NCBI RefSeq assembly: GCF_905475345.1
Contig: NC_066586.1
Span: 5,989,900 to 6,053,899 of the forward strand
Origin: Vespula vulgaris
Taxonomy: Eukaryota > Arthropoda > Insecta > Hymenoptera > Vespidae
Direction of reading: 5' to 3'
Length of the DNA: 64,000 nucleotides
Below are positions 55,201-61,922 of the stretch, piece by piece. The translations under genes and the position numbers were made by a program. The notes beneath the pieces were generated by a model. That model was not told the DNA's origin. It searched no databases and saw only the letters and a program-made list of their open reading frames with translations. Numbering within the stretch: position 1 is the stretch's first letter; each line of letters begins with the position of its first letter.

Positions 55201-56114
55201 ACGTAATCCAAATATAATATCGACGAAAGCATGACAAATCAATCAAGAAGGGAACGTAATAGAATACTGTATTTCTTGGAGATAAATATATTTTCACATG
55301 TTTAGATATGTATATATACAGATCTCACCTGACCTGATAGATATATTTCATCTATTTAAGATCAATGCATCGTTATTGATTCAAAGCGATGCGAGAAAGC
55401 GTAAAAGAAAGACATTCCCCGAATACATAGAAGAATAATATAAGGATGAATGCCCGTACCGTTTCTCGTTGCAATCGAGTGCACCTCGTCTTTTCTTTCT
55501 TCCTTCCTTTAGAAAACACGGTGAAACAATGAGGGGAAAAAAAATGTTCTCTCCGTATAGATTCTAACAGAGATATATAGAATGAAATTCCTAGAATTCC
55601 AACCCTTCCATTCCGTGCGGTTTCAAAAAGTTATGAGGCACACCGATCGACGATCTCCTCGAACGAATTAATCTTCATTAGGAGGAAAAAAAGAATTAGA
55701 AAAGAAAGGACAAAAAAATGACAAAAAAATAAAATATAAAAAAAACAAAAGAGGAAAAGAGAAAAGAAAAATAGTTTAGAATCACCGAGAGACTATAATC
55801 GGCTCCATTCATCGTCAGACCACTCTCATTCATCTCTTGCAGCTCTTTCTTTCTTTCTGTTTTTTTTTCTCCTTTTTTCTTTTTTTCTTCCTACCGTTTC
55901 CGTAGAAACACCGCGACTAATGACCCGTGACTTTTCAACGGTAATTGAAATCAATTAAAAGAACATGAAAATAGTAGGACACACATAGATCATAATGATA
56001 ATTATATCTATTTAAAACTTACCTCCTTGTAACTGTGGTTCTCCAAGTTCAACGTAAAAGAGAGCGTCCTTTTCGTAAGAGTCTTCCTCGATGATCTCCA
56101 TACTGACAGTTTTT
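6127..56114 (-). CDS. Calx: Sodium/calcium exchanger (NCX/Calx, SLC8 family), 3' half of the gene in six exons
   Basis: The coding exons are 56114-56023, 37165-36974, 33339-33145, 14275-14117, 8679-8508 and 6331-6127, all on the minus strand. Every junction has GT and AG ends, and the phases agree (G|CC, G|GG, G|AT, G|AC, AA|C), giving 337 residues plus a stop. Order of parts: end of CBD2, a charged cytoplasmic segment, a glycine-rich acidic linker, then hydrophobic segments carrying the alpha-2 repeat (GTSIPDTFASK and GNVTGSNAVNVFLG), ending LEAYGIIQGF. The family moves about three Na+ in for one Ca2+ out across the plasma membrane; in flies Calx serves photoreceptors and other excitable cells. 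The 5' part (signal peptide, alpha-1 repeat, CBD1) lies beyond 64000. Identity rests on recognised family motifs; assignment to Calx rather than another SLC8 paralogue follows from the insect context. No frameshift or internal stop is seen. Confidence 0.95.
6332..8507 (-). other. Calx: Calx intron (last coding intron, 2.2 kb)
   Basis: GT-AG intron between the alpha-2 core exon and the terminal coding exon. It holds poly-T/TTTA/TTCG repeats close to the 3' splice site (6361-6456) and a (TA)n/poly-T stretch near 7580-7660. I see no conserved coding sequence in it. Confidence 0.85.
8508..8679 (-). CDS. Calx: Calx exon: core of the alpha-2 ion-binding repeat
   Basis: This 172-nt exon has acceptor ATTTATTTCAG|AC and donor GGCAA|GTCAGTAT. 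It encodes TFASKVAACQDKYADASV, GNVTGSNAVNVFLGIGIAW, SIAAIYHACHGDQF and VVEPG. The GNVTGSNAVNVFLG motif is the diagnostic alpha-2 signature, carrying side chains that coordinate Na+ and Ca2+ in the family. Vertebrate NCX1 differs at only a few positions (for example ATQDQYADASIG). A GC-type donor (G|GCAAGT) overlaps four bases earlier, but only the GT donor keeps frame with the last exon, giving Asn at the junction (AA|C). Confidence 0.97.
8871..9188 (-). CDS. Unrecognised 105-codon open frame built on a minisatellite
   Basis: The minus-strand frame starts at ATG 9188-9186. Its N terminus, MKITLSISFVTLFLIFVTP, is typical of a signal peptide. It then carries imperfect repeats around L-x-V-C-(N/K)-x-x-Y (LSVCNHTY, LPVCNFTY, LAVCKPIY), followed by LPIFKRN. 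The DNA repeat spacing is 57 and then 51 bp, both multiples of three, which also leaves the opposite strand open. It sits in a Calx intron on the same strand as Calx. No promoter, splice or poly(A) evidence is visible, so it may be only a repeat. I do not recognise the product. Confidence 0.12.
   Translation of the reverse strand: MKITLSISFVTLFLIFVTPKPLSVCNHTYITIVPVDRNLPVCNFTYSNERSIDTNRSLAVCKPIYSNDGLYRSLPIFKRNTDLSLILSLTLALRLDISINDTKLL
8970..9125. repeat. Degenerate minisatellite, period 57/51 bp
   Basis: Three copies of a unit containing TCGTTACTGTA, then TTGCATACTG, then TAGGTTACGAT. The TTGCATACTG-like anchors begin near 9006, 9063 and 9114. Copies are diverged but clearly alignable. Confidence 0.75.
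11321..11454. repeat. (TACA)n microsatellite, 120 bp pure, followed by (TA)n
   Basis: Thirty uninterrupted TACA units (11321-11440), then TA repeats. It is the longest pure tetranucleotide array in the window. It has no spacers and is not a CRISPR array. Confidence 0.97.
13228..13259. repeat. (TC)n microsatellite
   Basis: About 16 TC units. Confidence 0.9.
13822..14036. mobile_element. Tc1/mariner-like miniature element, copy 2
   Basis: About 215 bp. The left end is GGCCAAAAGTTCTTAGACGA, followed by TCAATTACTCTTTTTC. The reversed right end is GGTCAAAAATAAGCTAGACG, followed by ATCGATTATTCTTTTAC. It shares ends and layout with the element at 19447-19645 but is diverged, and the flanking TA is not clear. 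It lies about 80 nt downstream (in transcript sense) of the exon ending at 14117. Confidence 0.55.
14117..14275 (-). CDS. Calx: Calx exon: membrane segments and start of the alpha-2 repeat
   Basis: This 159-nt exon has acceptor ATGGCTTTTAG|AT and donor CCTG|GTGAGTAC. It encodes 52 whole residues: IAGGYLCFAVSIFGIGVV, TAVIGDIASYFGCTLGIKD, then SVTAVVFVALGTSIP. These match NCX1 CFIVSILMIGVLTAFIGDLASHFGCTIGLKDSV and VFVALGTSVP. The GTSIP(D) motif belongs to the alpha-2 repeat, which faces the alpha-1 repeat to form the ion pathway. The essential Asp after GTSIP is split over the intron (G here, AC in the next exon). The sequence has Ser-Ile where vertebrates have Ser-Val, a conservative change. 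A miniature transposable element begins only about 80 nt inside the following intron. Confidence 0.96.
14371..14406. repeat. (TA)n microsatellite
   Basis: Eighteen TA units, about 95 bp upstream (transcript sense) of the acceptor for the exon at 14275. Confidence 0.95.
15121..15143. repeat. (TG)n microsatellite
   Basis: About 11 TG units. Confidence 0.9.
16378..16448. repeat. (CAT)n(AT)n compound microsatellite
   Basis: CAT repeats to about 16395, then about 27 AT units. Confidence 0.95.
16643..16722. repeat. (TC)n microsatellite
   Basis: Long TC run with TTTC interruptions. Confidence 0.95.
18057..18178 (-). other. Candidate cassette (poison) exon inside a Calx intron
   Basis: On the minus strand a 122-nt block richer in GC than its surroundings starts after GGTCGATTTCAG and ends at CCC|GTGAGTACTC. 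Both sites fit the consensus and a CTCAT branch-like motif lies upstream. Joined after the exon at 33145 (phase G|GG), it reads FSEYRWLR and then a TAG stop. Its length is not a multiple of three. If included it would truncate the exchanger before the alpha-2 repeat. It shows no homology I can name and could equally be an exon of a non-coding RNA or a chance block. Confidence 0.2.
18251..18287. repeat. (TA)n microsatellite
   Basis: A near-pure TA run. Further TA/TGTA stretches continue to about 18375. Confidence 0.9.
19447..19645. mobile_element. Tc1/mariner-like miniature element, copy 1 (complete)
   Basis: About 199 bp flanked by TA on both sides (19445-19446 and 19646-19647). The terminal inverted repeats extend roughly 50 bp: left GGTCAAAAGTTC and ACTCTTTTTCGAGAC, right (reverse complement) GGCAAAAGTTC and TTCTTTTTCGAGAC. 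The centre contains TTGTAAAATTACAAG. There is no coding capacity. TA duplication and long inverted repeats fit a Tc1/mariner-type MITE. Confidence 0.65.
20310..20362. repeat. Two-copy tandem duplication
   Basis: CTAAAAAACTAAATTATTAA is followed about 29 bp later by CTAAAAAAATAAATTATTAA. Confidence 0.6.
20531..20551. repeat. Small GC-rich hairpin, 8-bp arms
   Basis: ACGAGACG and CGTCTCGT flank a 5-nt loop (CGTGT), in an otherwise AT-rich intron. Confidence 0.55.
21776..21831. repeat. (AG)n microsatellite
   Basis: About 28 AG units. Long open frames across it on both strands are translations of the repeat. Confidence 0.95.
22797..22892. repeat. GA-rich imperfect repeat
   Basis: GA repeats with GATA and GACA interruptions; pure core at about 22851-22878. 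Confidence 0.85.
24512..24571. repeat. (AG)n microsatellite
   Basis: About 29 GA units. Confidence 0.95.
24779..24839. repeat. (AG)n microsatellite
   Basis: About 30 AG units, only about 210 bp from the previous AG run. Confidence 0.95.
25870..25912. repeat. (AT)n microsatellite
   Basis: About 20 AT units. Confidence 0.95.
27392..27434. repeat. (TA)n(TG)n compound microsatellite
   Basis: TA run to about 27404, then about 15 TG units. Confidence 0.95.
28882..28912. promoter_or_regulatory. Perfect inverted repeat holding two CACGTG E-boxes
   Basis: CTCACGTGGC (28882-28891) and its exact reverse complement GCCACGTGAG (28903-28912) are separated by 11 nt. Each arm contains the palindromic E-box CACGTG, the core site of bHLH factors such as Clock/Cycle, Myc/Max or USF. 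A regulatory role is inferred from the motif only. Confidence 0.3.
30720..30740. repeat. Perfect inverted repeat, 9-bp arms and 3-nt loop
   Basis: CATGTGTAG and CTACACATG flank TAT. It could be a dimeric protein site or a small RNA hairpin; nothing adjacent decides between them. Confidence 0.6.
31765..31950. repeat. Degenerate minisatellite, period about 35 bp
   Basis: Four or five copies of a unit like ATTAATATTTCTGACAGATT followed by ATTATTTCTTTAACG. Copies vary in the middle (TGGATCG, CAGATT, GGAGGTT, AAAGATT). Confidence 0.55.
33145..33339 (-). CDS. Calx: Calx exon: acidic/glycine linker and first C-terminal membrane segment
   Basis: This 195-nt exon has acceptor GACTTACAG|GG and donor ACCG|GTAAGTC. 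It encodes 64 whole residues: TSSWKEQFTEALTVSGG, the acidic cluster DEEDDAE, eleven consecutive glycines, ESSSPTP, then ADYLMHSITIFWKVLFAFVPPT. The start matches NCX1 SWREQFIEAITVSAG and the end matches the membrane segment DYVMHFLTVFWKVLFAFVPPT. The glycine run is encoded as GGA GGA GGT followed by eight GGA codons, a coding microsatellite; I recall no such run in vertebrate NCX. The last G joins AT to make Asp. A 300-nt polypyrimidine region (in transcript sense) begins about 240 nt upstream of this exon. Confidence 0.95.
33575..33892. repeat. GA/GATA-rich purine tract with a 106-bp internal duplication
   Basis: About 320 bp almost without pyrimidine runs on the plus strand. The block starting GATAGAGAGAGATTGAG recurs at 33618 and 33724, and GTAGATAGGTAGATAGATAG at 33667 and 33773, a constant 106-bp offset. 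In the Calx transcript it is a long CU-rich tract ending about 240 nt before the acceptor at 33340. Confidence 0.8.
34606..34642. repeat. (TC)n microsatellite
   Basis: TC run with one CCC interruption. A GAGAAA run follows at 34749-34795. Confidence 0.9.
35349..35383. repeat. (TC)n microsatellite
   Basis: About 17 TC units. Confidence 0.95.
35465..35505. repeat. (TTCC)n microsatellite
   Basis: About ten TTCC units, ending in a CCACGTG motif. Confidence 0.95.
36974..37165 (-). CDS. Calx: Calx exon: cytoplasmic loop between CBD2 and the C-terminal membrane domain
   Basis: This 192-nt exon has acceptor TTGATTTTAG|CCGAAG and donor CTCG|GTAAGTCG. It encodes 63 whole residues. An alanine-rich start (EAGIAVAAELKQPEE) leads to a charged EERTEEEK stretch, then GKPKLGE, KESKEFKNTVDKLVQRAN and ASILLG. 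The blocks GKPxLGE and EFKxTVDKL match the vertebrate NCX1 loop just after CBD2 (MGRPILGE, EFKSTVDKLI). The segment links Ca2+ sensing by CBD1/CBD2 to the membrane transport unit. The final G plus GG of the next exon makes Gly. The exon base composition is clearly richer in GC than the flanking intron, as in the other exons. Confidence 0.95.
37844..37871. repeat. Poly-T run, 28 nt
   Basis: Twenty-eight consecutive T. No retroelement body is recognised beside it. Confidence 0.9.
38218..38258. repeat. (TA)n microsatellite
   Basis: About 20 TA units. Confidence 0.95.
40197..40279. repeat. Interrupted (TA)n microsatellite
   Basis: TA repeats broken by TACA, TAGTA and TGTG units. Confidence 0.9.
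41005..41038. repeat. (AG)n microsatellite
   Basis: About 17 AG units. Confidence 0.95.
41306..41587. mobile_element. hAT-like non-autonomous miniature element with 8-bp target duplication
   Basis: The 282-bp element is flanked by identical 8-bp direct repeats TTATAAAC at 41298-41305 and 41588-41595. Its ends are inverted: the right end read inward is CAGCGTTTCTCAACC and the left end is AAAACGTTTCTCAA. An 8-bp target duplication and CAG-initial terminal repeats are hallmarks of hAT elements. The interior is AT-rich without a transposase, so it is a MITE-type derivative. It lies within a Calx intron. Confidence 0.7.
41741..41810. repeat. (CATA)n(TA)n compound microsatellite
   Basis: CATA units to about 41765, then TA units with one TGTA. 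Confidence 0.95.
42560..43640. repeat. Diverged tandem array, period about 357-373 bp, about three copies
   Basis: The anchor CTCGATCGATC followed by TTAATTTCGTAAATGCATC-like sequence begins at 42630, 43003 and 43360. A second anchor, AAATATTCA-TGATC followed by CACGTAG-AATGTTTGCG, lies at about 42876, 43228 and (degraded) 43528. Each unit also carries AACAAACTCGCTTGG and ACGAGTTCTT. Copies differ by many substitutions and small indels, so the duplication is old. Confidence 0.75.
42736..42770. repeat. (TTTTA)n microsatellite
   Basis: Six TTTTA units followed by poly-T, inside the first unit of the 360-bp array. Confidence 0.95.
44178..44230. repeat. (CTT)n microsatellite
   Basis: CTT units with a TTTTTC interruption in the middle. 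Confidence 0.95.
46714..46751. repeat. (TA)n microsatellite
   Basis: About 18 TA units. Confidence 0.95.
47300..47720. repeat. Degenerate tandem array, period about 105-125 bp, three to four copies
   Basis: The anchor ATTTTCTAATTGAT begins at 47382, 47487 and (as ATTTTTTAATTGAT) 47610. Between anchors recur AAATTTCAC/AAATTTCATC and GTATTAACG/GATATTAACG-like blocks. A poly-A/AAAG insertion near 47510 lengthens one unit. Confidence 0.6.
48219..48252. repeat. (AC)n(AT)n compound microsatellite
   Basis: About nine AC units, then about eight AT units. Confidence 0.95.
48770..48813. repeat. (TC)n microsatellite
   Basis: About 19 TC units. Confidence 0.95.
51421..51501. repeat. (TA)n(TGTA)n compound microsatellite
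   Basis: TA core flanked by TGTA/CATA; about eight TGTA units at the right end. Confidence 0.95.
52172..52228. repeat. (AT)n(GTAT)n compound microsatellite
   Basis: About 21 AT units, then GTAT units. Confidence 0.95.
53452..53520. repeat. Short repeat of TAGCATTTAT, four copies
   Basis: TAGCATTTAT occurs four times with spacers of a few to a dozen bases; the last three are 13 bp apart. Confidence 0.65.
54905..55060. mobile_element. Tc1/mariner-like miniature element, copy 3 (relict)
   Basis: It shares the inner part of the inverted repeat (ATCGATTACTTG and TTTTTTCGAGA on the left; GTCTCAAGAAAAGTAATAAT on the right) and the centre TTGTAAAACTACAAGCCTAG with the copy at 19447-19645. The outermost ends are lost or too diverged, so borders are approximate. 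Confidence 0.45.
56023..56114 (-). CDS. Calx: Calx exon: end of the second Calx-beta Ca2+-binding domain (CBD2)
   Basis: This 92-nt exon follows the acceptor ATTTTAG and ends at the donor GAG|GTAAGTTTT. It encodes 30 whole residues beginning KTVSMEIIEEDSYEKD and ending VELGEPQLQG. These align with vertebrate NCX1 KTISVKVIDDEEYEKN...LEIGEP, the C-terminal strands of CBD2, where the acidic cluster before YEK helps bind regulatory Ca2+. The first base completes a codon begun in an upstream exon outside the window. The last G joins CC of the next exon to make Ala. In vertebrate SLC8A1 this same stretch is the mutually exclusive exon pair A/B, so it may be a regulated exon here too. It lies between an 18.9-kb intron and more than 7.8 kb of upstream intron. 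Confidence 0.93.
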
Positions 56115-58196
56115 CTAAAATCCGAACAAGAAAACAAAGAAAAGAGGATTATAAGAGATACGAAAAATTGTGCGAAAAAGTGTGAAGGGAGGAATGGGAT
56201 GTGATAAGAGAATACTCTCTCTCTCTTTCTTTCTTGTGCGCGCGCGTCATCGTTTATTATTTTATTTATGTAAATCCTCGGAATAACGAGGAAGAGAGAG
56301 GGAGGTAGATGAGAAAAGGGGATAGCTTGAGAGGGAGGGGGACGAGGTCGAAGGTAACGTGGTTATCTCTAAAATAACTCTGACCTTACACTTGAAGCCA
56401 CGCCGTGACGATAACCAACCCATCGTCCGTAGAGACCCGAAGAGTCGACCGATAGTTACGATACCGTGCACAATTCTAAAACGTTATACTATCATCGTCT
56501 TCGATCAATATAAGTATTCATTTTAATACTTGTTCACTCGTTTCGTGTTCGTCGATGTAAAAGAAACAAAAATTTTGTTGCTGTTTATTAACGTTTAGTT
56601 AAAGTGTATTGAAATAATGTAATATTTAATTTCGATGGAAATTATAAATATTTTTAATTTCTGTTATAAAAGGATGGATAAAAAAAAAATAGATCATTCT
56701 TCTTCAGGTTAATCTTATTTCTTTTTTTTTCAGGTTTTTTCTTTGCCCACTTAATAACTCCGTGTCCACCCTTAAAGTAACTCGAAATTTTTATGACTTT
56801 TGTTAAAAATAGTTTCTAAAAAATAATTGATATGCTTGAAATTTATCCAAAAAAAAAAAGAGAGAATTTCTTTTCTTTCGAAAAGGATAAACTTCTATTT
56901 CTTGTTATGCTTTGTCTTCACAAAATGCTTTATTTGTCAATCTTGTTTTTATTAAGTATTGGAAGGAGTAAAAAATAAGTTGTGAATAAGAATTCACATT
57001 TGTATACTGTATTATTTGATTGGTTTTTCTTCTTTTTTTTTTCATAGTAAGTAATATACTCGACCGCTGAGATAAAACGAGAACTTACTTTGTCCCACAT
57101 ACTTAAAGAGTTAAGTGAGGATATGAAAGAGTTAGCACTTTAATTTTTTCATAAAGGAGTATTACAGACTATACATTATCAGACTATTACAGTACAAAAA
57201 GTTTAAGAACAGTTTAAGAGAATATTACGAGGAAATATTAATTAGCAGGAAAACTTGTTTGTATTTTGTAAAATTCGATAGTTACAAATTATAAATATAA
57301 TATCTTTTTATATTATCTTATAAAGGATATGTAATACTGCGATTAAAATATTGATCGGTATATACGTAAGATGTTATTACATAAATAATGAATATATGAG
57401 CCGACTATGTACGCCACTCAAAGGATTATCTCCTTTCGTTAAGTCTCATTAATCTTAATTGATTAAAACATCCAATTGAGCAGCTTACAGGAAATCAATT
57501 TTTCTTATTGGAATTTCCGACTCGATATGTAGATAAATTGAAAGAAGAAGAAGAACAAGAAAGAAGTGATGGTGTCTCTTTACTTTTTTCCTCTTCTTTT
57601 CTTCTTTCTTCTCCTAGTTTTTCTTATTTTACCAATCTCGTTTCGTACCTTCTCTTGACAAGGTACCCATTCGACGAACATCGCTCGTTATAAATCGAAC
57701 GATCTAGCCAATCCAATCTAGTGGTGTTCGATTTTTTTTTCGTTTTCCAAAGTGTCGAAAATGAAGGAAATTAAATAAAGTGAGATAAAATTAAGGCCGT
57801 AGACGATGATAGATAACAGCTTGAGCTGATAGAAAAAGGAGAGGAAAAAATGAAAAAAAAAAGAAATAGAAAAGAAAAAAAAGAAAAATCGTTCTGCAAT
57901 TATCGCAATAAAGGTACATAAAATAATACAATAATTTAAGTGAATCCAATGTCGACGAGGCAAATGAATTGTTCGATGGTAAATGTCAGCGATCACCATT
58001 TGCCCTTAAAATCTCACTAATGAAAATGTTAAGCCATGGAAAATAGAAAAGCTGACGCGTCCATCGCATAATGCTTCCTCACAGAACGATAAAATTAGAA
58101 GAATTAAACCAAGTTACTAGTTATATACCTATATACATCTGACATTTTCAACATTTTATCCTATGTATATCATCATGGAAAATCCTCCTACATTTT

Positions 58197-58198
<2 letters not shown>

Positions 58199-58248
<50 letters not shown>
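58199..58248. repeat. (AT)n microsatellite
   Basis: About 25 AT units. Confidence 0.95.
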
Positions 58249-58250
<2 letters not shown>

Positions 58251-59872
58251 TTTCGTGTATTTAACATTCTTAAAGTTTATTTTACACCAGCAATTTAATG
58301 AAAATTCCATATCTTTGATAATTTTAAAAGAAAATATTTTAAAATATCATAAAAGTGTATCGAGTCTTGATGGATTATAAAAAAGATTCGAAGTAGACCG
58401 TACGACTTCACTATTTCCAGTATGATATATACACCTACACCTATGTCTTAAAAAGAAGAAAAAGAAAGATCAAGAGAAAAAGAAAAAAAAAACTCAAAAT
58501 CACAGAGGCAAATGATCGTCTTTGTTATTTAGTTTAGAAGAGAAAAATGATGGTGATATGAAAAATCAAGTTTCCACTGTTGCCTCGAGTAGAGAAGCGG
58601 AAGACCGACTGTGAAATATGCGCAGACATTCTCTATACACGCGCCGTCGTATGTTTACACGGTTACGTAACGTAAACTACCCCTCTTTTGCTGTCGCTTC
58701 GTTGCTTTTCATCCGTGTGAACTACAAGTACGAGGGAACGAGAAAAATGTTTAAAATCTCAGAGTTGAACTACACGGAAAATATAAAATTTGCATCAATT
58801 CAATATCGAAACTTATAATTCGACGATAATTCCTTAGAACACCTTCATATTTTATATCTCAAACTTTATTTTTCTTTCTTCTTTTTTCTTTTTCTTTTTC
58901 TTTTTTGTTCTTTTTTTTTCAACGTAACTTTATCCCTCAGTCGAAAATTAAAAGAGACAAACAAACAAAATCTATAAATCGAAATAAATTCTCCTTTCAT
59001 AGTTATTTTTACGTAGATACATATACATAGGTTTGTATGGCTTGCGACTCGGCTTTCACAAGCCGTTTCTCGTTCGTACGTACATAGATACGTACTTACA
59101 TACATACGTACATAGCTATCGCCATCTTCCTTTATCCGAGAGCTTTCGATAGATATATCAATGTCTCCCGGCTGTGAGCCGGCCGTGACATATAAGTGGC
59201 GTAAGAAGGGTCGTTGTGAACGGTTCGATTCAACTTTTCAATACCCCTCTAATACTTTAGCCTATACATTTTCCAAGCGGAGCACAGAGAAAAAATTAAA
59301 AAAAAAAAATATTTGATAACTCGATATATAAAGTATTCGTTTATTGGAGAGGTAACGATCATTTATATCTAAAGAAGAACTTATCGATCGTGAATCGATT
59401 TATGAAAGAGAATAAAATGAAACGTCGATAGAACTCTTGTGAAAGATTGAAGAATAAGTTAACATATTCGAGAGTCTTTCGAGCGTACTCGTCAAAGATA
59501 AATATCTATGGATAAACGTTTATCGTAAAAACGAATCGATCTCTTTCGAAAGAAAAAAAAAAGAAAAAAACAAAAAAAAAAGAGAGGAAAAGAAGAAACG
59601 ATCGAAGAAAAATTGTTGATCACGTTCGAGCTTGTGACGTCGTAATCCGTTTCTATCCTCGTTATTCTAGAAAAGCGATATTCTTTTGGGTCGCGCATGC
59701 GACCACGATTAGAACCGTAAACGCTATACCAAGCTAATCTATTTTCTCTCATCGGCGTCGTCAACGTCGAAATTAGGACGGTCCCTTGATTATAAGCAAT
59801 CTTTTCTAAACGCTCGATATAGATAGACAACTTTTCTCGTTTTTTTATTATTGTTATAACAATTTCATCATC

Positions 59873-59937
<65 letters not shown>

Positions 59938-59938
59938 G
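59873..59938. repeat. (TTA)n microsatellite
   Basis: About 21 uninterrupted TTA units, the longest trinucleotide array in the window. Confidence 0.97.
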
Positions 59939-60277
59939 CAATTTCATCCCTCGATAGGATGAAGGAGTTTCGTTTAATCTTGTATAAAAAAAAAAAAAGA
60001 AAAAAGTATTAGTAAAAAAGAAGTTTGAACGAACGTTTATATAAGCACGCGCATCTCAATTCGCATTTGCTATTTACCCCCACAATCTTCGTCGCCCTCG
60101 ACGTCAACTACGATGAATTAATTTCCTCCTTTTAAATGCGTTCCCTGCACACGTGGACGTTTCCTAATTAATCACGCTTCCTACGCCGAACGTAGTTAAC
60201 GCGTACGATGGTACATGACGACGAGTGACTCCCATTGCCTCGTTGGTACTCGCCAACAAATTTATTATGCGACATCA

Positions 60278-60303
60278 ACGACGACGACGACGACGACGAC
60301 GAC
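60278..60303. repeat. (CGA)n microsatellite
   Basis: Eight ACG/CGA units, GC-rich unlike the other repeats here. Confidence 0.95.
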
Positions 60304-60524
60304 AAAGATCAGTTTCTACGAAAGCGATTAGAGCCCATTAGAATACAATGGAAAGGCGTATTTACACGTACGCATACAAACGAAATAGATATATCTCTTT
60401 GTTTATTTCTTTCTTTGTATTTCGAAGGATTAGAAAAAAATCCAACTTAGAGACTTTTAAACAAGACGATGTAAAGGAAAATACACTGCGAAACATTCCG
60501 TGAAGAAAAATAAAAAGAAGAGAG

Positions 60525-60528
<4 letters not shown>

Positions 60529-60556
<28 letters not shown>
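60529..60556. repeat. (GA)n microsatellite
   Basis: About 14 GA units. Confidence 0.9.
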
Positions 60557-60559
<3 letters not shown>

Positions 60560-60682
60560 GGTCGAATACGAGCTTTCATCTTTTATTCGCCTTTTTCTCG
60601 GAAAGAAAAGAAATCTCATTCGAACGGCGAGAATTCGTAGTTTCGTTCCCATGAAGCAATTTCTCTTTCTCTCTTTCTCTTT

Positions 60683-60687
<5 letters not shown>

Positions 60688-60753
<66 letters not shown>
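60688..60753. repeat. (TC)n microsatellite
   Basis: About 32 TC units. Together with the GA run about 130 bp to the left it can form a long imperfect inverted repeat. Confidence 0.95.
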
Positions 60754-60756
<3 letters not shown>

Positions 60757-61871
60757 TTCTTTCTTTTTTTCTTCCACATCGACACAGGCTAGTCGTAAAA
60801 TTCTTCGAACGAATTCGAAAGGGAAAAAAGTAAAGGAGAGAGAGAGAAAGAGAAAAAGGGAGGGACAGAAAAGAAGAAGAAAGAAATCATCGTAACTTGC
60901 GACAATCTCGACGTTAAGGACCGTAGATCTTACCTTAACGGATTCGTTATGGATACTTTAAAAGATCCTCTTTTCAATTTGCACTCTCGTTGAAATTTCG
61001 TTGAAATTTGTATTTATTATCGTTGAATTTAGATTTATTAATTCAAAGAGATTTATCTCTTAAAAGGTTTTACAGAAGTTTCTCGTATTTACCCTTCTAT
61101 AATTACGCGAAATAAACGAGCTAAATCGTTTCGACGTATTGGCTTTTAACGTTCAATAAACAAACCAAAAGAAACTTTGACCTCTAAAATGCTTCGAGAC
61201 GTTCATCTCTTTTTACGGGGATTTACGTCTGAAGAATCGACGGCACTCCCATCCTCCTCACTTTTCCACTCCCCCTCCCCCTCCCCTTCCCTTCTTTGTC
61301 TTCGTAAATGTCCTTTTGGCTCTTTCAACTTTTCTCTTAAACCGTTCACGAAGGCAACATGGAGGTAACACCCTTTTGGATAACGTTTCACGCACCATAG
61401 ACGATAAACGTAACAACGTCGACTCTACTAACTGTAAACCCCTTTCTCCTTTTTTTCAGATTTCCTTTTTTTCTATTCTCTTTCTTTTTCTGTCTTTTTT
61501 TCTTCTTCTTCTTCTTCTTTTTTGCGTGAACATCGAAGAAGAAAAGAAACGTGAAACGAAAGAAGCAGTCCAACGAAATGGAAAGGTCGTTTTCGAAATC
61601 GTTTCGTTACACGTGGCTAAACATTTTCAAGAGATTTTGTTCCTATAAATGCGATTAAATGTCTCTTAACGTCTACCTTTCCTCATTTTTGCAACATTAA
61701 AAATTATGAGGAAAGTACTGAAGAAACGACAAAAAGTGAAAGAAATTCAAAAGAAAGCGATCATTTCGTTTATGAATATCTCTTTCTCTCTCTCTCTCTT
61801 TCTATTTCTCTCTCTTCAGACGTTTTGCAGCAATACAATTTATGATAAATGAATATACATCTTTAAGATAA

Positions 61872-61874
<3 letters not shown>

Positions 61875-61918
<44 letters not shown>
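61875..61918. repeat. (TA)n microsatellite
   Basis: About 21 TA units. Confidence 0.95.

Positions 61919-61922
<4 letters not shown>

Larger units (their letters stand above)
37166..56022 (-). other. Calx: Calx intron (18.9 kb)
   Basis: Large GT-AG intron separating the CBD2-end exon from the loop exon. It contains a hAT-like miniature element (41306-41587), the 360-bp-period array (42560-43640), the 105-125-bp-period array (47300-47720), a relict mariner-like miniature element (54905-55060) and many microsatellites. GC-richer islands lie at about 44600-44720, 45560-45780, 46150-46412, 53540-53800 and 54453-54702; none encodes a protein I recognise. An alternative exon is possible but none was identified. 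Confidence 0.85.

Noticed and set aside
56390..56476. GC-rich block with minus-strand acceptor and donor just upstream of the CBD2 exon
   Set aside because: None of its frames resembles CBD2, and the expected NDE/VK motif before KTVSME is absent.
59215..59235. GGTTCGATTC resembling a tRNA T-loop
   Set aside because: The flanking bases do not pair and there is no A-box or acceptor stem around it.
59492..59830. 112-codon minus-strand frame
   Set aside because: Nearly a quarter is poly-Phe/Leu from a poly-A/G tract and the rest is unrecognised.
60529..60785. Long frames rich in Glu-Arg and Leu-Ser
   Set aside because: Translations of GA and TC microsatellites, as in many other places in the window.
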